From Chelydra serpentina (taxonomy: Eukaryota > Chordata > Testudines > Chelydridae): a stretch of DNA of 64,000 nt. Each line of letters opens with the position of its first letter. Position 1 is the first letter of the stretch. The notes below the pieces were generated by a model that was given only the letters and a program-made list of their open reading frames with translations, was not told the origin of the DNA and ran no database searches. The DNA lies in NCBI GenBank assembly GCA_037349315.1, contig JBAIAC010000059.1, forward strand, positions 15,966,501 through 16,030,500, given 5' to 3'. Positions 1-10,422 of this stretch are shown here, piece by piece. Both the position numbers and the translations under genes were made by a program.

Positions 1-310
1 CGAAGCAGCCCTTGTCTTATGGAAATATAAGGGATTGGGCTCAAAGAAAGTAGAATAAAGTACACCAGTGACATTTTAGCAAAGGATATGGCTTTATTTT
101 AATTAGATGGAGAATACATATATTTCATTTTAGTCTAAGTGTGTCCATGAATGTGTGTGGCTGTTTAAAGGCTAATAAACTTTCTTGCTTCACCCATATG
201 ACATCTAGGTTGCAGATCACGTTGTAACAAAGGAATGAACACTCTTTAAAAATTCAGACCCTAAATTACTGGCAGTTATGCTATATTCAGCCTGGACAGT
301 GGGTATCAAC

Positions 311-474
311 CAATGTTCCCTCTAATTTTTGACAGGCTATGTGCGCAAAAAAATTATTCTATGCAAATTGTTGTGTTTCTGTGCAAATTTTTGTGCACGC
401 GGTGTTTTGCCGTGTGCGCAGGGTTTTAGGATCTGTGTGCACGCGCACACGCGCACAACTTAGAGGGAACAGTG
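311..474. mobile_element. hAT-type MITE, 164 bp
   Basis: The ends are 15-bp terminal inverted repeats with one mismatch (CAATGTTCCCTCTAA at the left, the complement of CACTGTTCCCTCTAA at the right). The element is flanked by a perfect 8-bp target duplication GTATCAAC at 303-310 and 475-482, which is the hAT signature. The interior is rich in alternating TGTGCGCA-type sequence and has no coding capacity. Confidence 0.9.
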
Positions 475-482
475 GTATCAAC

Positions 483-2100
483 AAAAGATCAGTACTGCAA
501 AAGATTATTTCATTTTAGCAAAACAAAGTTGCACACTTGGGGTCCTAATGCTTGACTTTGCTTGTGTATTTAGACCTACTGAAATGAGTGGGACTCATCA
601 GGTGCATCTGTGTTTGTAGCATCAGGGTTGTGGGTTCCAATTTGGCCCCCAAGTAAATCAATGGCAAAATGCCCACTGATTGCAACTGGAGCACAATCAG
701 ACCCCTGAGGCATAAATGGAAGTGACTCTAACTATAAACCCTTTAATCCCAGTGTTCTAATACAAATATCTTTAAAAGTGCTGCACTCTATGCTCGTCTC
801 TGCGTTCATAATGGGACGTCAGGAAACAAGTGTAGGAAAAGTTTATTTTTTGTATTCAAATATTATAATGAAGGACAAAATTCTGCCTTAAGTGATGTGT
901 GGACAATTCCTGCTTTAGCCTATGAGACCTCTGTGGGTATTAGAGATCTGAATGTAACCGTTAATGTATGATTCATGCAAGAAATATTTTCTCAAACTGT
1001 TTGATCTGAATGCACAGCTCACACCAACAAATGTTGTCCCACTACACATGGCTATCATGAAACAAAGAGAGGGTATTGATCACACATTTCTTTTAAATCT
1101 ATCATTTATTAATCTAACACATGCAAAGGGCCTAGATCCTCAGCTGCTGTCAATCGAAATCGCTCTACTGAAATCAATGTAAGGAATTTAATGTAGTAAT
1201 AATCGTGTAATGCATGAGACCTAAAATACTGAGTTGTTCTCCTTTCCCAAATGCGATTTTGGGAGAATTACCTCTTCACAGAAAGAGACATATATATGCT
1301 AAGATAACCATATGAAAAATCAGAAACTTTTAATAACCGTTTAACTGTAAACAAGCCACCAAACTGGCTACACACAGTCACTGTTGTGTTCCACTCTCTG
1401 CTTTGTGCCACCAAAAACCCTTCCAAACAAACCACCTCGCAGACCTGCAGCTGCACAAAAGTCCCCAGCTTCCCAGGACTTCATTACCTACATTAACTAT
1501 CCAGCTCTCAGCACTGCCATCTAGTAGAAAGTGATAGTCTACCATGGCGTTGGCTGTCACATCAGCTCGAAAGGCAGCATTATTCCAGGAGAGCATCGCA
1601 AAGCTGTTGCTATTGTTAATATTTTACTGCAGTGTGAGTAGTTATCAGGTTAACCACCCAGTACGTGATTAGAAACCAATTTCCCCCAAGCCCTGGGTCC
1701 TGGCAGCTGCACGACGTTCATCCAGCAAGATCCGTTAACACAACTAGATTACCCTGGGTTTGTTTTGTATTTTTAACGCATTACCTTTGATTTTTCTATT
1801 GAAAACACTGCCCACCCTACACACCCACCCTCTGCACATCGCAACAATACCCCAGCTCCTGCTCGCAGCTGGAAAGGACGGGTAACCGGACTCCCCTAGG
1901 TATTAGCGCCTAAGGGATGTAAACAGAGATGGAGAAAATGGGTCTTATCGATCACTCGGAATCTATACGGCCGCCTTTAATGTTGCTTGCAGATTTACCA
2001 CCAGATGCATGGAAATCGGAGCAATTGCCCTGCACCCCTGGCTTTCTCTCCCTCTCCCCCCCTCCAACACCAACGGGGTTCATTTATGAAGCGGCTGTTC
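483..2100. other. Noncoding stretch without a recognised feature
   Basis: No reading frame here looks like protein and no repeat family was recognised. The part from about 1600 onward leads into the CpG island and could hold host regulatory DNA, but nothing specific can be supported. Confidence 0.5.
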
Positions 2101-2265
2101 ACCCTCAAAGATGAAGCAAACGCACCCCCCCCGCCACTCCAGGTGCCCAGCCCTCCCTGGAGCGGAGGCTGCTGGTGCAGCGCTCCCCTTGGAGCAGGCA
2201 GCCGGGCGTGATGGAGCCGGGACGCGGCTTGGGGGAAAGGCATGCAGGGGAGCTGAGCGGCTGCA

Positions 2266-2290
2266 CACACTCACTCACACACACACACAC
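2266..2290. repeat. (CA)n microsatellite
   Basis: A short CA/CACT tract inside the CpG island. Confidence 0.85.
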
Positions 2291-2642
2291 CCCGGACGAC
2301 CGCGCACGAACCGAACCAACCAGTGCAGCCCGATCCTGCCCCTCGCTCTAACCCTCGAGCGCAGCAAGCGGGTCCCGCCGCTCCCGGGAGCCGCCAGCGC
2401 CGCGCCGCACAACCAGCCTCCTCTCGCCGCCTTTCCCCAGCCTTTCTCCGGGGCTCCCCGCAGCGCTGCCGCGGCTCTGCATGCTGCCCCCCCAGCCCCC
2501 TCCTGCCGCCCCCCACCCGGATCCGTCCCTCCCGCTCAGGCACGGAGGGCGCACGAAGAAAGCGACACCCCCTCTCCCCCCCATTCACTCACGCTGCAGG
2601 AGAGCGCAGCCCAGCCGGGAGAGGAAGGCGACGTGAGGGCAT

Positions 2643-2668
2643 GTGTGTGTGTGTGTGTGTGTGTGTCC
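2643..2668. repeat. (TG)n microsatellite
   Basis: About 13 TG units directly downstream of the candidate splice donor near 2632, at the edge of the CpG island. Confidence 0.9.
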
Positions 2669-2759
2669 TGCACACCGCACAGCCCCCTCCTCCCGTCCGC
2701 CCCGGCTCCATGCAGGCGGCGAAGCCCCCCACCCTGCCGCGCGCGGCCAGTCCCCCAAC

Positions 2760-3260
2760 GCGGCGGAGCTCCACCCCCCCATTGCAACCCCCCCCCCCCA
2801 AGCCTGCACAGCCCCCAAACGCTGACTCGTCCCCACCCCCGTGGAAACTGCAACCCCCCCCCCCAATGCAAAACTTCCTCAGCGCCTTTGACGCTTCAAG
2901 GCACCCGCACACCCACCCTCCACATTTTAAAGCCCCACGGTATAGCCCCGCCCCACTACAAAGTACAAAGCACACACCCCCCCCACCCAGCCACAGGACA
3001 AGGCTCCACAACAACCCCACTGCCTGCTGCAAAGAACCCCCAGCCCCCTACACACTCAAAAGCTCCTTCAGCGCTATTACACATCGGGAAGCCGCCCTAC
3101 ACACTGCAACCCCTCTGCATACTGCAAAGCACCCCAACCCCTCCTGACTCTGCAGAGCACCACCCAGGGCGCCCCGAGCCCCTCGACAGCCTGCAAAGCC
3201 CCCAGCACACCGTGCAAAGCTCTCCCGCCCACCTTGCATACTGCAAAGCCGCCTTCCCCT
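2760..3260. repeat. Degenerate C-rich minisatellite
   Basis: A core resembling TGCAAAGCCCCC recurs about every 15-30 bp in diverged form (CATTGCAACCCC, CTGCACAGCCCCC, CTGCTGCAAAGAACCCCC, ACTGCAAAGCACCCC, CCTGCAAAGCCCCC, ACTGCAAAGCCGCC). The repetition and base bias keep several frames open, producing long spurious ORFs on both strands. Confidence 0.55.
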
Positions 3261-3819
3261 ATGAAAGGCAAAAGCAGCTCAGCCATGGGCCCTGGGGGTT
3301 AGCTAGGCAGAGCACCCCCTAAAGGGAAGTTTCCCCCTTTCCTTGTTTGAGGTGGTTTCGCAGCAGGTGATGAATGTGGGGTGGTGGCCCCCACAGGGCA
3401 GGTTTGTGGTGCAGGAATCACTCCCCCTGTCTATGGAGATGCCCCTGGGAAGAGCTGCAAGGCTGGCGGCAGCAGCGACAACAGCCGCCCACCACCCCCA
3501 TTAAAGCTGTTCTCCCCCCATCTCTCTGGCTCTCTTTCTTTTCAGCTCACCGCCTTGACTGACAGGGAGCCTTTCAAAGGCCGCCCACACACGTTTTCCC
3601 TGAATCGGAGAGAGAGATGGCGAAGGAGAAAGCATGAATGAAATATTCGGGCTGCAGGAGCGCCCAGGAGCAGGGGGCGGCCAGAGAAAAAAAAGACTCC
3701 AGCCCCCTAGGGAGCCAGAGCATCTGGAGCCCCCCCTCCCCTCCCCTCCCAGCAACAGCCTCTGCTGCAGTAGTGTGTCCTGGTTCAGCACATCCACAGG
3801 CCCGCACATACACTGTAGA

Positions 3820-4075
3820 CAAATGCACACGTAACACACAACGCAGACATGTTACACACACAGACAGGCAAATGTAGATAATATAAAGATACCTGCTGCA
3901 AATTACACACACTCACACAAAGGGAGACATGCATACATTACTGGCAGAGAGAGGGAGAAAGATACAAACACAAAGGGAGACAGACAGGCATATTCACAAA
4001 TATTAGACACAAGATACACTATGGACAAAAAGATTACAGGTACACGCACTCTCACACACAGAGACAAACATTACA
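3820..4075. repeat. CA/ACACAG-rich low-complexity DNA
   Basis: Imperfect runs of CACACA, ACAGACAGGCA and AGACA units with no coding or element structure. Possibly decayed from a microsatellite. Confidence 0.6.
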
Positions 4076-4214
4076 CGTTAAAGCCCCTGTTCTGCAAACC
4101 AGTGAGTTGGTGGAGTGCTATGTTGTGAGCCCCACTGAAGTCTATGGGGTTCTGCACAGTGCAGCTGCTCACCCATGCAGTATCTATTGCAGGATCCAAG
4201 TCTAAGACAGACAC

Positions 4215-4297
4215 ACAGGACCAGATCCTCGTCTGATGTAAATCTGCTTAGCTTCAATGGAGCTTCATCATTTAATACCAGCTGAGGATCTGGCCCA
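4215..4297. repeat. Short dispersed palindromic repeat (copy 1)
   Basis: Reads CCAGATCCTCGTCTGATGTAA ... ACCAGCTGAGGATCTGGCCC, an imperfect inverted repeat of about 80 bp. Related units occur near 5809, 10327, 41810, 50058 and 51765. Confidence 0.5.
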
Positions 4298-4389
4298 TAA
4301 TATCTGATCCGGAAGTTTTATCTAGACGTTACAGCAGGGAACTGAGGTCATGAGGATGGGGTTCTTTCTCCATCTTTGACATTTACAAG

Positions 4390-5425
4390 GGGTCCCTAGT
4401 ATACGTCGAGGTTGCGTTCTTGAAAAGGGCCACCGGGGAATTTTCCCCCATAAGAAATAATGGAATGGGGGGGGCGGGGGCTGAGTTCACAATGTTGCCA
4501 CACTTGCCTATGACAATGCTCTTTTCGCCTCAACAGTGTGCCTTTTTACAATGACAGGTTATACAGTACAAATTTTACACATAAAACATTGAATAAAACA
4601 AGGTAGAACCCTACAAACACCGTTCAAACACACAGAACATTTTAATAAATATATAAAACAGTGTCAATTAGGCTTACAGTACCTTAGGTAGGGATGGCGG
4701 CTGGGTTTTCTTGGGCTGGCTTTTCAGTTGCAGAAGTCCTAAAAAAATATTTTATTGACGTCTGCTCTCCTGCGTGAATCTTTGAACGATAGATCTCTCT
4801 GTAGCAAGCTACTGCATCATTGAGAGCCTTGGAGACTTTGGCAGACCATTCACGAAAAGGATCAGCGGTCTGTATGATTTCCATCATCTCATACAGCAAT
4901 CCAAAGAAACGGGAAAGATTCTTTGTCGCCGGACTCCTGGCTTCCTGCCCTATGTTGTCGTCGTCATCCTTGCTTTCTTCGGATATCTGTCGTTGGTCCA
5001 GCTCAATCAGTTCCTCATTTGTCAGTTGCTCAGCGTGAGACTCCAACAACTCCTGTACATCCTTCTCCTCCACCTCCTCGAAGTCGACATCCTTCTCCAA
5101 CTTGACGATTTCTTGCCAGAGAGCAGGAACAGCATCAAATCCCACAAAGCTGTGCGCAGCATCTGGCTATGCATGGCGCCGAATGCCGTTCATACATTGC
5201 GAAGTGACCTCTTCTCACAACGCGTCAATGTTTTCTACGCCCTTCAAGATGTTGTAGGACTTCCAAAACTCCTTTACATTGGGCTTTCCTTCACCTGCTG
5301 TCTCCTTAATCAGCATGGAGAACATCCTCCATAGGTAACAGGCCGTGAATGTGGCCAGTACACCCTGGTTCATAGGCTTCCAGTAAAGGCCCATCTCATC
5401 TACGTTAAAAACTTATTGAAACAGG
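4390..5425 (-). mobile_element. Truncated Tigger/pogo-type DNA transposon
   Basis: On the minus strand this holds the 3' half of a Tigger-like transposase gene followed by noncoding DNA ending near 4393 in a terminal-repeat-like sequence (GTCGAGGTTGCGTTCTTGAA), beside a TA. Homology stops abruptly near 5425 within the catalytic domain and no second terminal repeat is seen, so the 5' half is missing. Confidence 0.75.
4684..5415 (-). pseudogene. Tigger-like (pogo/jerky family) transposase, C-terminal remnant
   Basis: Tigger transposases are DDE enzymes of the Tc1/mariner superfamily with CENP-B-type DNA-binding domains. The surviving part begins after the catalytic core with a readable LYWKPMNQGVLATFTACYL segment, matching the family's PMDQGV motif, then EFWKSYNIL and CMNGIRRHA. 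An in-frame TGA lies just after ENIDAL and a TAG just after RRHA. A 153-aa open tail (down to 4684) carries the typical acidic Glu/Asp-rich C-terminus with EEKDVQELLESH and LTNEELIELDQ. The N-terminal DNA-binding domains and the first catalytic residues are absent. It cannot make an active protein; membership of the Tigger group is confident, the subfamily is not. Confidence 0.8.
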
Positions 5426-5808
5426 CACATCACTTATTGACCTAGGTTTAGGGATGTTAGAGGTGTTGTGGGGCTATGACTTCAATGGGTGTGGTCCATT
5501 GAAGTCAAGAGAGCTACACTAATTTAAACCAACAAAGGATCTGGCCCATGAGGTAGAGGTAATAGTCATAAAGCACCCTTGGGTTAAAATTTAGCATTTT
5601 TATTTATTAATAATACTTATTTAGAATCCTTGAATGGAACCGCTAGTAATATTATTTACCTATATCTCTCCTACAGTTTAAATTGAAGATAGCATTTTTT
5701 TCTTTCTAAACTCTCATATAATGTTGTTGAGTGATCTTCTACATTGCACCCCAGAGGTAGCCACATTCAGTGGTGTGTAAACTGATTCCTCCCTGTAGTC
5801 ATATAGCG

Positions 5809-5895
5809 TCAGATTCTCAGCTGGTGTAAATCAGCTTAGCTCCACTGAAGTCAATATGCACCAAATAATTTACATCAGCCGAGGTTCTGATCCAT
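5809..5895. repeat. Short dispersed palindromic repeat (copy 2)
   Basis: CAGATTCTCAGCTGGTGTAA at one end and TTTACATCAGCCGAGGTTCTG at the other form an imperfect inverted repeat, the same family as at 4215. Confidence 0.5.
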
Positions 5896-6626
5896 AGTTT
5901 ATAAAGCAATTGGGGATTCATATAATGACATATGCTAGAGTAATATATTATTATCATTAGTTTTTAAAGTTTGCAGTAGTTATTATCAAAGTACATCATA
6001 AAATGTTGACAAGCCCTTTACTATAACATGACAAATGCGTCACTATAATATAGATGGGTCAGTGTAATACTTTAGATATTTGTCCGGGTGTTATAAGGTT
6101 CTTATGTTCATGCTAACATTTCAGTATGACTCACCTACAGTTCATATCACCGCCACAGCTGTTGTAGACCTTGCTCTGAGTCAGAGAGTGACTTTGTGAC
6201 ACAGGATTCTGGCAGTCAGTACAATGTAGTGATTTTCCCAATGAAGAATGAATTGCATGAGTCAGGATTTGATGCAGAGGGTGAAACTGGACTCATGGAT
6301 GATAAGAAAGGCATGGGCTTTTATGAGTGGACTACTCCAATAATGTCCCAACTTTAATAACCTTCTTGAGCGGGACAGCTGATACTGGTGTATAATGCAC
6401 TACTTGCACCCTGTTTAGAATCTTCACTTAGCAAATGATTCCTATTAATGTTCCCCCACTGGAGCTCCTGTATTGTTCACTATCTAATATGGCATGAAAA
6501 CAACTTGGGCTGACTCTAAAATGTGAGTCTGTTTGAGGTTCAGCCAATGTTAAAGGAAATTCTGGGCCTGATATGCTAGATCCCAGGTGGACCTTCTTTG
6601 CTGGAAATCTCTGTGAGGCATTAGTA
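5896..6626. other. Noncoding stretch without a recognised feature
   Basis: AT-rich DNA between repeats. A 68-aa open frame on the minus strand at 6428-6634 has no recognisable domain and is probably chance. Confidence 0.5.
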
Positions 6627-6634
6627 ACATACAC

Positions 6635-6839
6635 TAGGGGTTCTCAAACTCAACCCCCCTTCTGACAACAAAAATTACTACACATTCCCGGGGGGGGGAA
6701 GCCCGAGCCGCGCTGTCCCTGGCTGAAGTCCTCAGGCTTTGGCCCTGGGCCCCAGGAAGTTGAACACCAGTCCTGATGTCCCCATTAAAATAAGGTCATG
6801 ACCCACTTTGGGGTACCAACCCACAGTTTGAGAACTCTG
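6635..6839. mobile_element. hAT-type MITE, 205 bp
   Basis: The terminal inverted repeats are TAGGGGTTCTCAAACT and the complement of CAGAGTTCTCAAACT. The flanks ACATACAC (6627-6634) and GCATACAC (6840-6847) are an 8-bp target duplication with one mismatch. Nonautonomous. Confidence 0.85.
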
Positions 6840-6960
6840 GCATACACTGTCCTACACTGCCCTCTCTTTCAGGTCTCACCATAAAGACATGCTTGCAGAT
6901 GGGGGATAGATCAGAGATTTGGAAGGTTATGGTAGGAGCACCCTAAGCTGCCTAGCCTAA

Positions 6961-7257
6961 GGGCTAGTCGACACTTACCCGCTGCGTCGGAGGCGTCGGA
7001 TCGATCTTCTGGGTTCGATTTATCGCGTCTTGTCTAGACGCGATAAATCGAACCAGGAAGTGCTCCCCCGTCGACGCTGGTAATCCAGCTCTGCGAACGG
7101 AGCAGGCGGAGTCGACGGGGGAGCCTGCGCGCCGCCGTGTGGACCAGGAGTAAGTACTTTTAAGTTCAAAATAAGATACTTCGACTTCAGCTACGTTATT
7201 CACGTAGCTGAAGTTGCGTATCTTACTTCGAACTTGGGGGCTAGTGTAGACCAGCCC
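6961..7257. mobile_element. Harbinger-type MITE, 297 bp, with two internal hairpins
   Basis: Ends GGGCTAGTCGACACT and the complement GGGCTGGTCTACACT are terminal inverted repeats, flanked by TAA on both sides (6958-6960, 7258-7260), the usual 3-bp Harbinger target duplication. Inside are a perfect 19-bp hairpin (arms 7012-7030 and 7036-7054) and a longer hairpin with ~35-nt arms about 7162-7196 and 7202-7235. Confidence 0.9.
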
Positions 7258-7261
7258 TAAG

Positions 7262-7500
7262 GTACTTATAAGGCCTCCTTTCCTGTAGTATCTGAATACC
7301 TCACAATTTTTTAAAATACATTTATCCTCACAACACCCTGGAATGTAGCAAAGCTTCATTTACAGATGAGATACAGAGAGACTTCACCACCTTGTCTCAG
7401 GTCATAGAGGAAATTTGTGGTGGAGCCAAGAATTGAACCCAGGTCCCCCAAGTCTTTCTGATACCCTAATGCCTGGACTGGCTACCTAGCCACTGCAGTT
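7262..7500 (-). repeat. MIR-type tRNA-derived SINE remnant
   Basis: Minus-strand SINE: the plus strand shows the complement of the MIR-like body (CAGATGAGATACAGAGAG, then GGTCATAGAGGAAATTTGTGG) followed by the complement of the tRNA-like head (GAATTGAACCCAGGTCCCCC). Diverged; subfamily not determined. Confidence 0.6.
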
Positions 7501-7956
7501 ACTCTAGGCTGCATGAGTTTCACAGGGAGCTGTGGGCAGCAGTGCTAAGAGCAGCACCTGCACTGTTCTAATTAATGCTGAGGGCCATGGATTCTCTAAG
7601 AATTGAGGAGGTGTAAAGTCAATACACAGCCATAGTTGTGCTCCCTCCTCATGGGCTGGACCCCTTGAGCTGCACTGCTTAGGAAGAGCAGCTCAGAATC
7701 TGCCCCTTCTGTATTTAAATTATGGAATATATCAATTCTGTACCCCATAACCTGCCAACTATTTGTGCAGAGGAGACGTAAGGTGCAGAAAACCTGCCCT
7801 TTTGGTCAGATTCCTGTCGGAGTAAGACGGATAGGTGTTGAACTAAGGAGTAGCATATCACCTCTCTCAGGTATCATAGAAGTCCCTCTGAGCAATCTCT
7901 GTGTTTTTCGGAAGACTTGGCTTGGTGGAGAGGAGCTGCTCTCTGCCACATCAGCC

Positions 7957-8266
7957 TAGGGTTGCCAGGTGTTCAGTTTTTGACCGGAATGCCCAGTCGA
8001 AAAAGGACCCTGGCAGCTCCGGTCAGCACTGCCGACCGGGCCATTAAAAGTCTGGTTGGTGGTGCAGCGGGGCTAAGGCAGGCTCCCTGCCTGCTGTGTG
8101 TCTGTGTGGCTCCTGGAAGCAGCAGCATGTCCCCACTCCAGCTCCTATCAGTAGGGGAAGCCAGGGGGCTCCACACGCTGCACCCGCCCCAACCGCCGGC
8201 TCTGCAGCTCCCATTGGCTGGGGCAAGGGTGTTTGGTTTTGTGCGAGTAGAAAGTTGGCAACCCTA
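7957..8266. mobile_element. hAT-type MITE, 310 bp
   Basis: Ends TAGGGTTGCCAGG and the complement TAGGGTTGCCAAC. The flanks CATCAGCC (7949-7956) and GATCAGCC (8267-8274) match in 7 of 8 positions. The GC-rich interior has open frames on several strands that are not protein-like. Confidence 0.85.
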
Positions 8267-8513
8267 GATCAGCCATCTCCAAACCCCTGGGCATTTCATG
8301 TGAATTTACACAAGACTCCTGCTCCACAATGTGTCACACTCCCTGGGAAGGGGGAGTATGTGGCCCATTGCTGGCACAGAGCCAATGAGAACAAAGCTCC
8401 CGGTGGAGTTGTCCTGCCTTAGGGGAATGGGGTGGCACAAGAATAACATGATGGGCTCAGCTCTCTTCAGATGCTCTGAAACCCACTTGATTTACCTGCC
8501 AATCTGTACATAG

Positions 8514-10333
8514 TGATGGGGTGTATAAATCCCACACTGGTTAACCATGAGCCTGGGCCCCATTAGACCGCTGGATAGCACCTGGAGGGATAGCATAATT
8601 GGTGATGAAACCCAAATGGGCCTTTATACAGGCAGGAGCACGGATGGAAAGCCAGAGAGAAGAGCCAGGTGAGAGGTAGCTTGGAGTTTTCTCTCTTGGG
8701 TTAAATATAGAGAGCTTGTGGGGGCTAAGAGGTGGTTGTACTGACGTTTGAGAGGAAGCTGTAGCAGAGGTTGTAAAGAGCTGGAGCTATAAGGAGCAAG
8801 TTAGGCTCCAATGGGAGGCCCTGAGAAGGGTATGTCTACACTGCAGCTGGGAACATGCCAAAAATGGATGTCGCAGTATGGGGGGCAACATGGGCTAGCT
8901 GTGTAACCTTGGGGCAGTGTGCTCATGCCACAATGTCCACACTGCTATTTTTAGCTTGCTAGCTCAAGCGGAGCTGGTGCACGTCTGTCTACCTGGTCTG
9001 GGAGGCATGCTCCCAGCTGCAATGTAAATGTACCTGGGAAGCAGGGAGAGGTTGAAGCTAAGAGCAAGGGGAGATCCTGGAGGAGCTGAGCAGGGTGAGG
9101 ACTTACAGCAGAACACCTCGGGAATAGAGCACTGCAGGAGACTAGCCTGCAGGAACCCTGATGTTGGGGTTGCAGGTGGTAGGAAGAGGTTCAGGGAGGC
9201 AGCAGGGAGGACTCTGGTAGAGCAGACCATAACTCTTAGTTATAGGGTCCCTGGATCAGACCTGATTGCAGTGGGGGAGGGGGGTTGTGTTCCTCTGCCT
9301 GCCACTAGAAAGGTGGCACGAACCCCCCTGATAAGTGGATAAGGGCAGATGAAACTAAGCCATGAGAAAGGCCACGTGGGGACCACAGTGCCTGGAGTTG
9401 AGGCTGAAGACCTTTTGTCAGCACCTTCCAACTCTTACTTGTTGGACTCCTGGTTGCTCTAGAAGAGGCGGGACTAAAATGTGACCTGGCTGGAGGGCTG
9501 AGTCATGAGAGGAGGCAGACCATGAGTGGGACTGCAGTGACATTTGGTAGGAGATGCTAGACGGGAAAGAGCTGCTATGTTATACCTGGCCAGGAAGGGG
9601 TGTAACTGCAGTGAATGCATGCTTCCCCAGGCACATGGGTGATCAGAGGGCCACATCCCTGGCACCACGGTGGGAGTCTGGGGGAGGGGGTAGCCCTGTA
9701 ATCTTTTGTAACTAGTAGGTGCAGGCACCTCCTGCATCTGAGATTTCTTTGCTACAAAATAGTTCCCCAAGTTTTCCATAAGAGAACTCTAGGCTGCTTC
9801 TTTGATTAGGCTTATGAGATGTCACCTGTCAGGTTTGTTGTGGGTATTTTTTGTGTGTGTGTTGCCGATCTTCTGTTTCAAGACCCTGGCTGCCCAGTTG
9901 AATCAGGTGACCAGTAGTGATGGCATCATTGCCTATCAGAGGAAGTCTGTAGAGGCAGGGCCTGATGCTGCACCATTTAAGTCAATAGGAGCAGGAGCAG
10001 ACCCTTGGACAGGGAGATGTGGAGTTAAGAGAAGGATACAGGGGGAGCTTTCTGCCCCGGGCAGGTAGAAGATCTGGTAGGAAATACCTGCAGGGATAGA
10101 AGCCTTAGACGGGAGAGACTTTAGGTAGACGCCAGGCAGCAGATCCTGGCTTTCAGAAAGGAATTAATGGAGTGTGTGGAAGACTTGTGTTGTGTTGTTA
10201 AATAAAGTGCTGAAGAAAGGGTAATAATGTTGCTGTTGTATGAAACTTTGTCTGACATACTGGCTGTTGAGTTGGCCTCTGGCTTCTAGTACCTTCCATA
10301 TCTTCCCCCATGACCCCATTCTTCACTGTTACA
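8514..10333 (+). mobile_element. Probable solo LTR, interrupted by a MITE
   Basis: Starts TGATGGGGTG and ends CACTGTTACA, so it has TG...CA ends, with CATAG/CATTG flanks (4 of 5 matching). An AATAAA near 10200 lies where an LTR polyadenylation signal is expected. The MITE at 8828-9035 sits inside. No gag/pol frame follows, consistent with a solo LTR formed by recombination. Boundaries are moderate confidence. Confidence 0.5.
8828..9035. mobile_element. MITE with long terminal inverted repeats, nested in an LTR
   Basis: GGTATGTCTACACTGCAGCT at the left pairs with the complement of GTACATTTACATTGCAGCT at the right, and the homology continues through GGGA and CATGCC. No exact target duplication is visible. 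Probably Harbinger-related, because GTCTACACT ends recur in the clear Harbinger MITEs of this window. Confidence 0.65.
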
Positions 10334-10422
10334 CATTGGGCCAAAACTTCAGCAGATGTAAATCAGGGTAGTTTCAATGAAGTGAACAGTTATTTCAAAC
10401 TACACCAGTTGAGGATCTGGCC
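10327..10422. repeat. Short dispersed palindromic repeat (copy 3)
   Basis: CAGCAGATGTAAATCAG near the start pairs loosely with CACCAGTTGAGGATCTGGCCC at the end; same family as at 4215. Confidence 0.45.

Larger units (their letters stand above)
2150..2780. promoter_or_regulatory. CpG island, possible promoter or first exon of an unknown host gene
   Basis: This is the only stretch outside transposons with dense CpG and high GC; most of the surrounding window is CpG-poor. Islands like this usually mark vertebrate promoters. A plausible plus-strand splice donor (GAC then GTGAGG) lies near 2632, and a minus-strand candidate (GTGAGT on the complement) near 2590. The direction of any transcript is undecided. 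Long open frames through it are low-complexity Pro/Arg/His-rich readings of C-rich DNA and are not called as coding. Confidence 0.5.

Noticed and set aside
2111..3322. 403-aa open frame on the plus strand, with overlapping long frames on the minus strand
   Set aside because: Low-complexity Pro/His/Thr-rich reading of C-rich repeats; several frames on both strands are open over the same DNA, which indicates base bias rather than coding.
9028..9342. 104-aa plus-strand frame
   Set aside because: Lies in an LTR-like repeat, no domain, unlike a retroviral protein.
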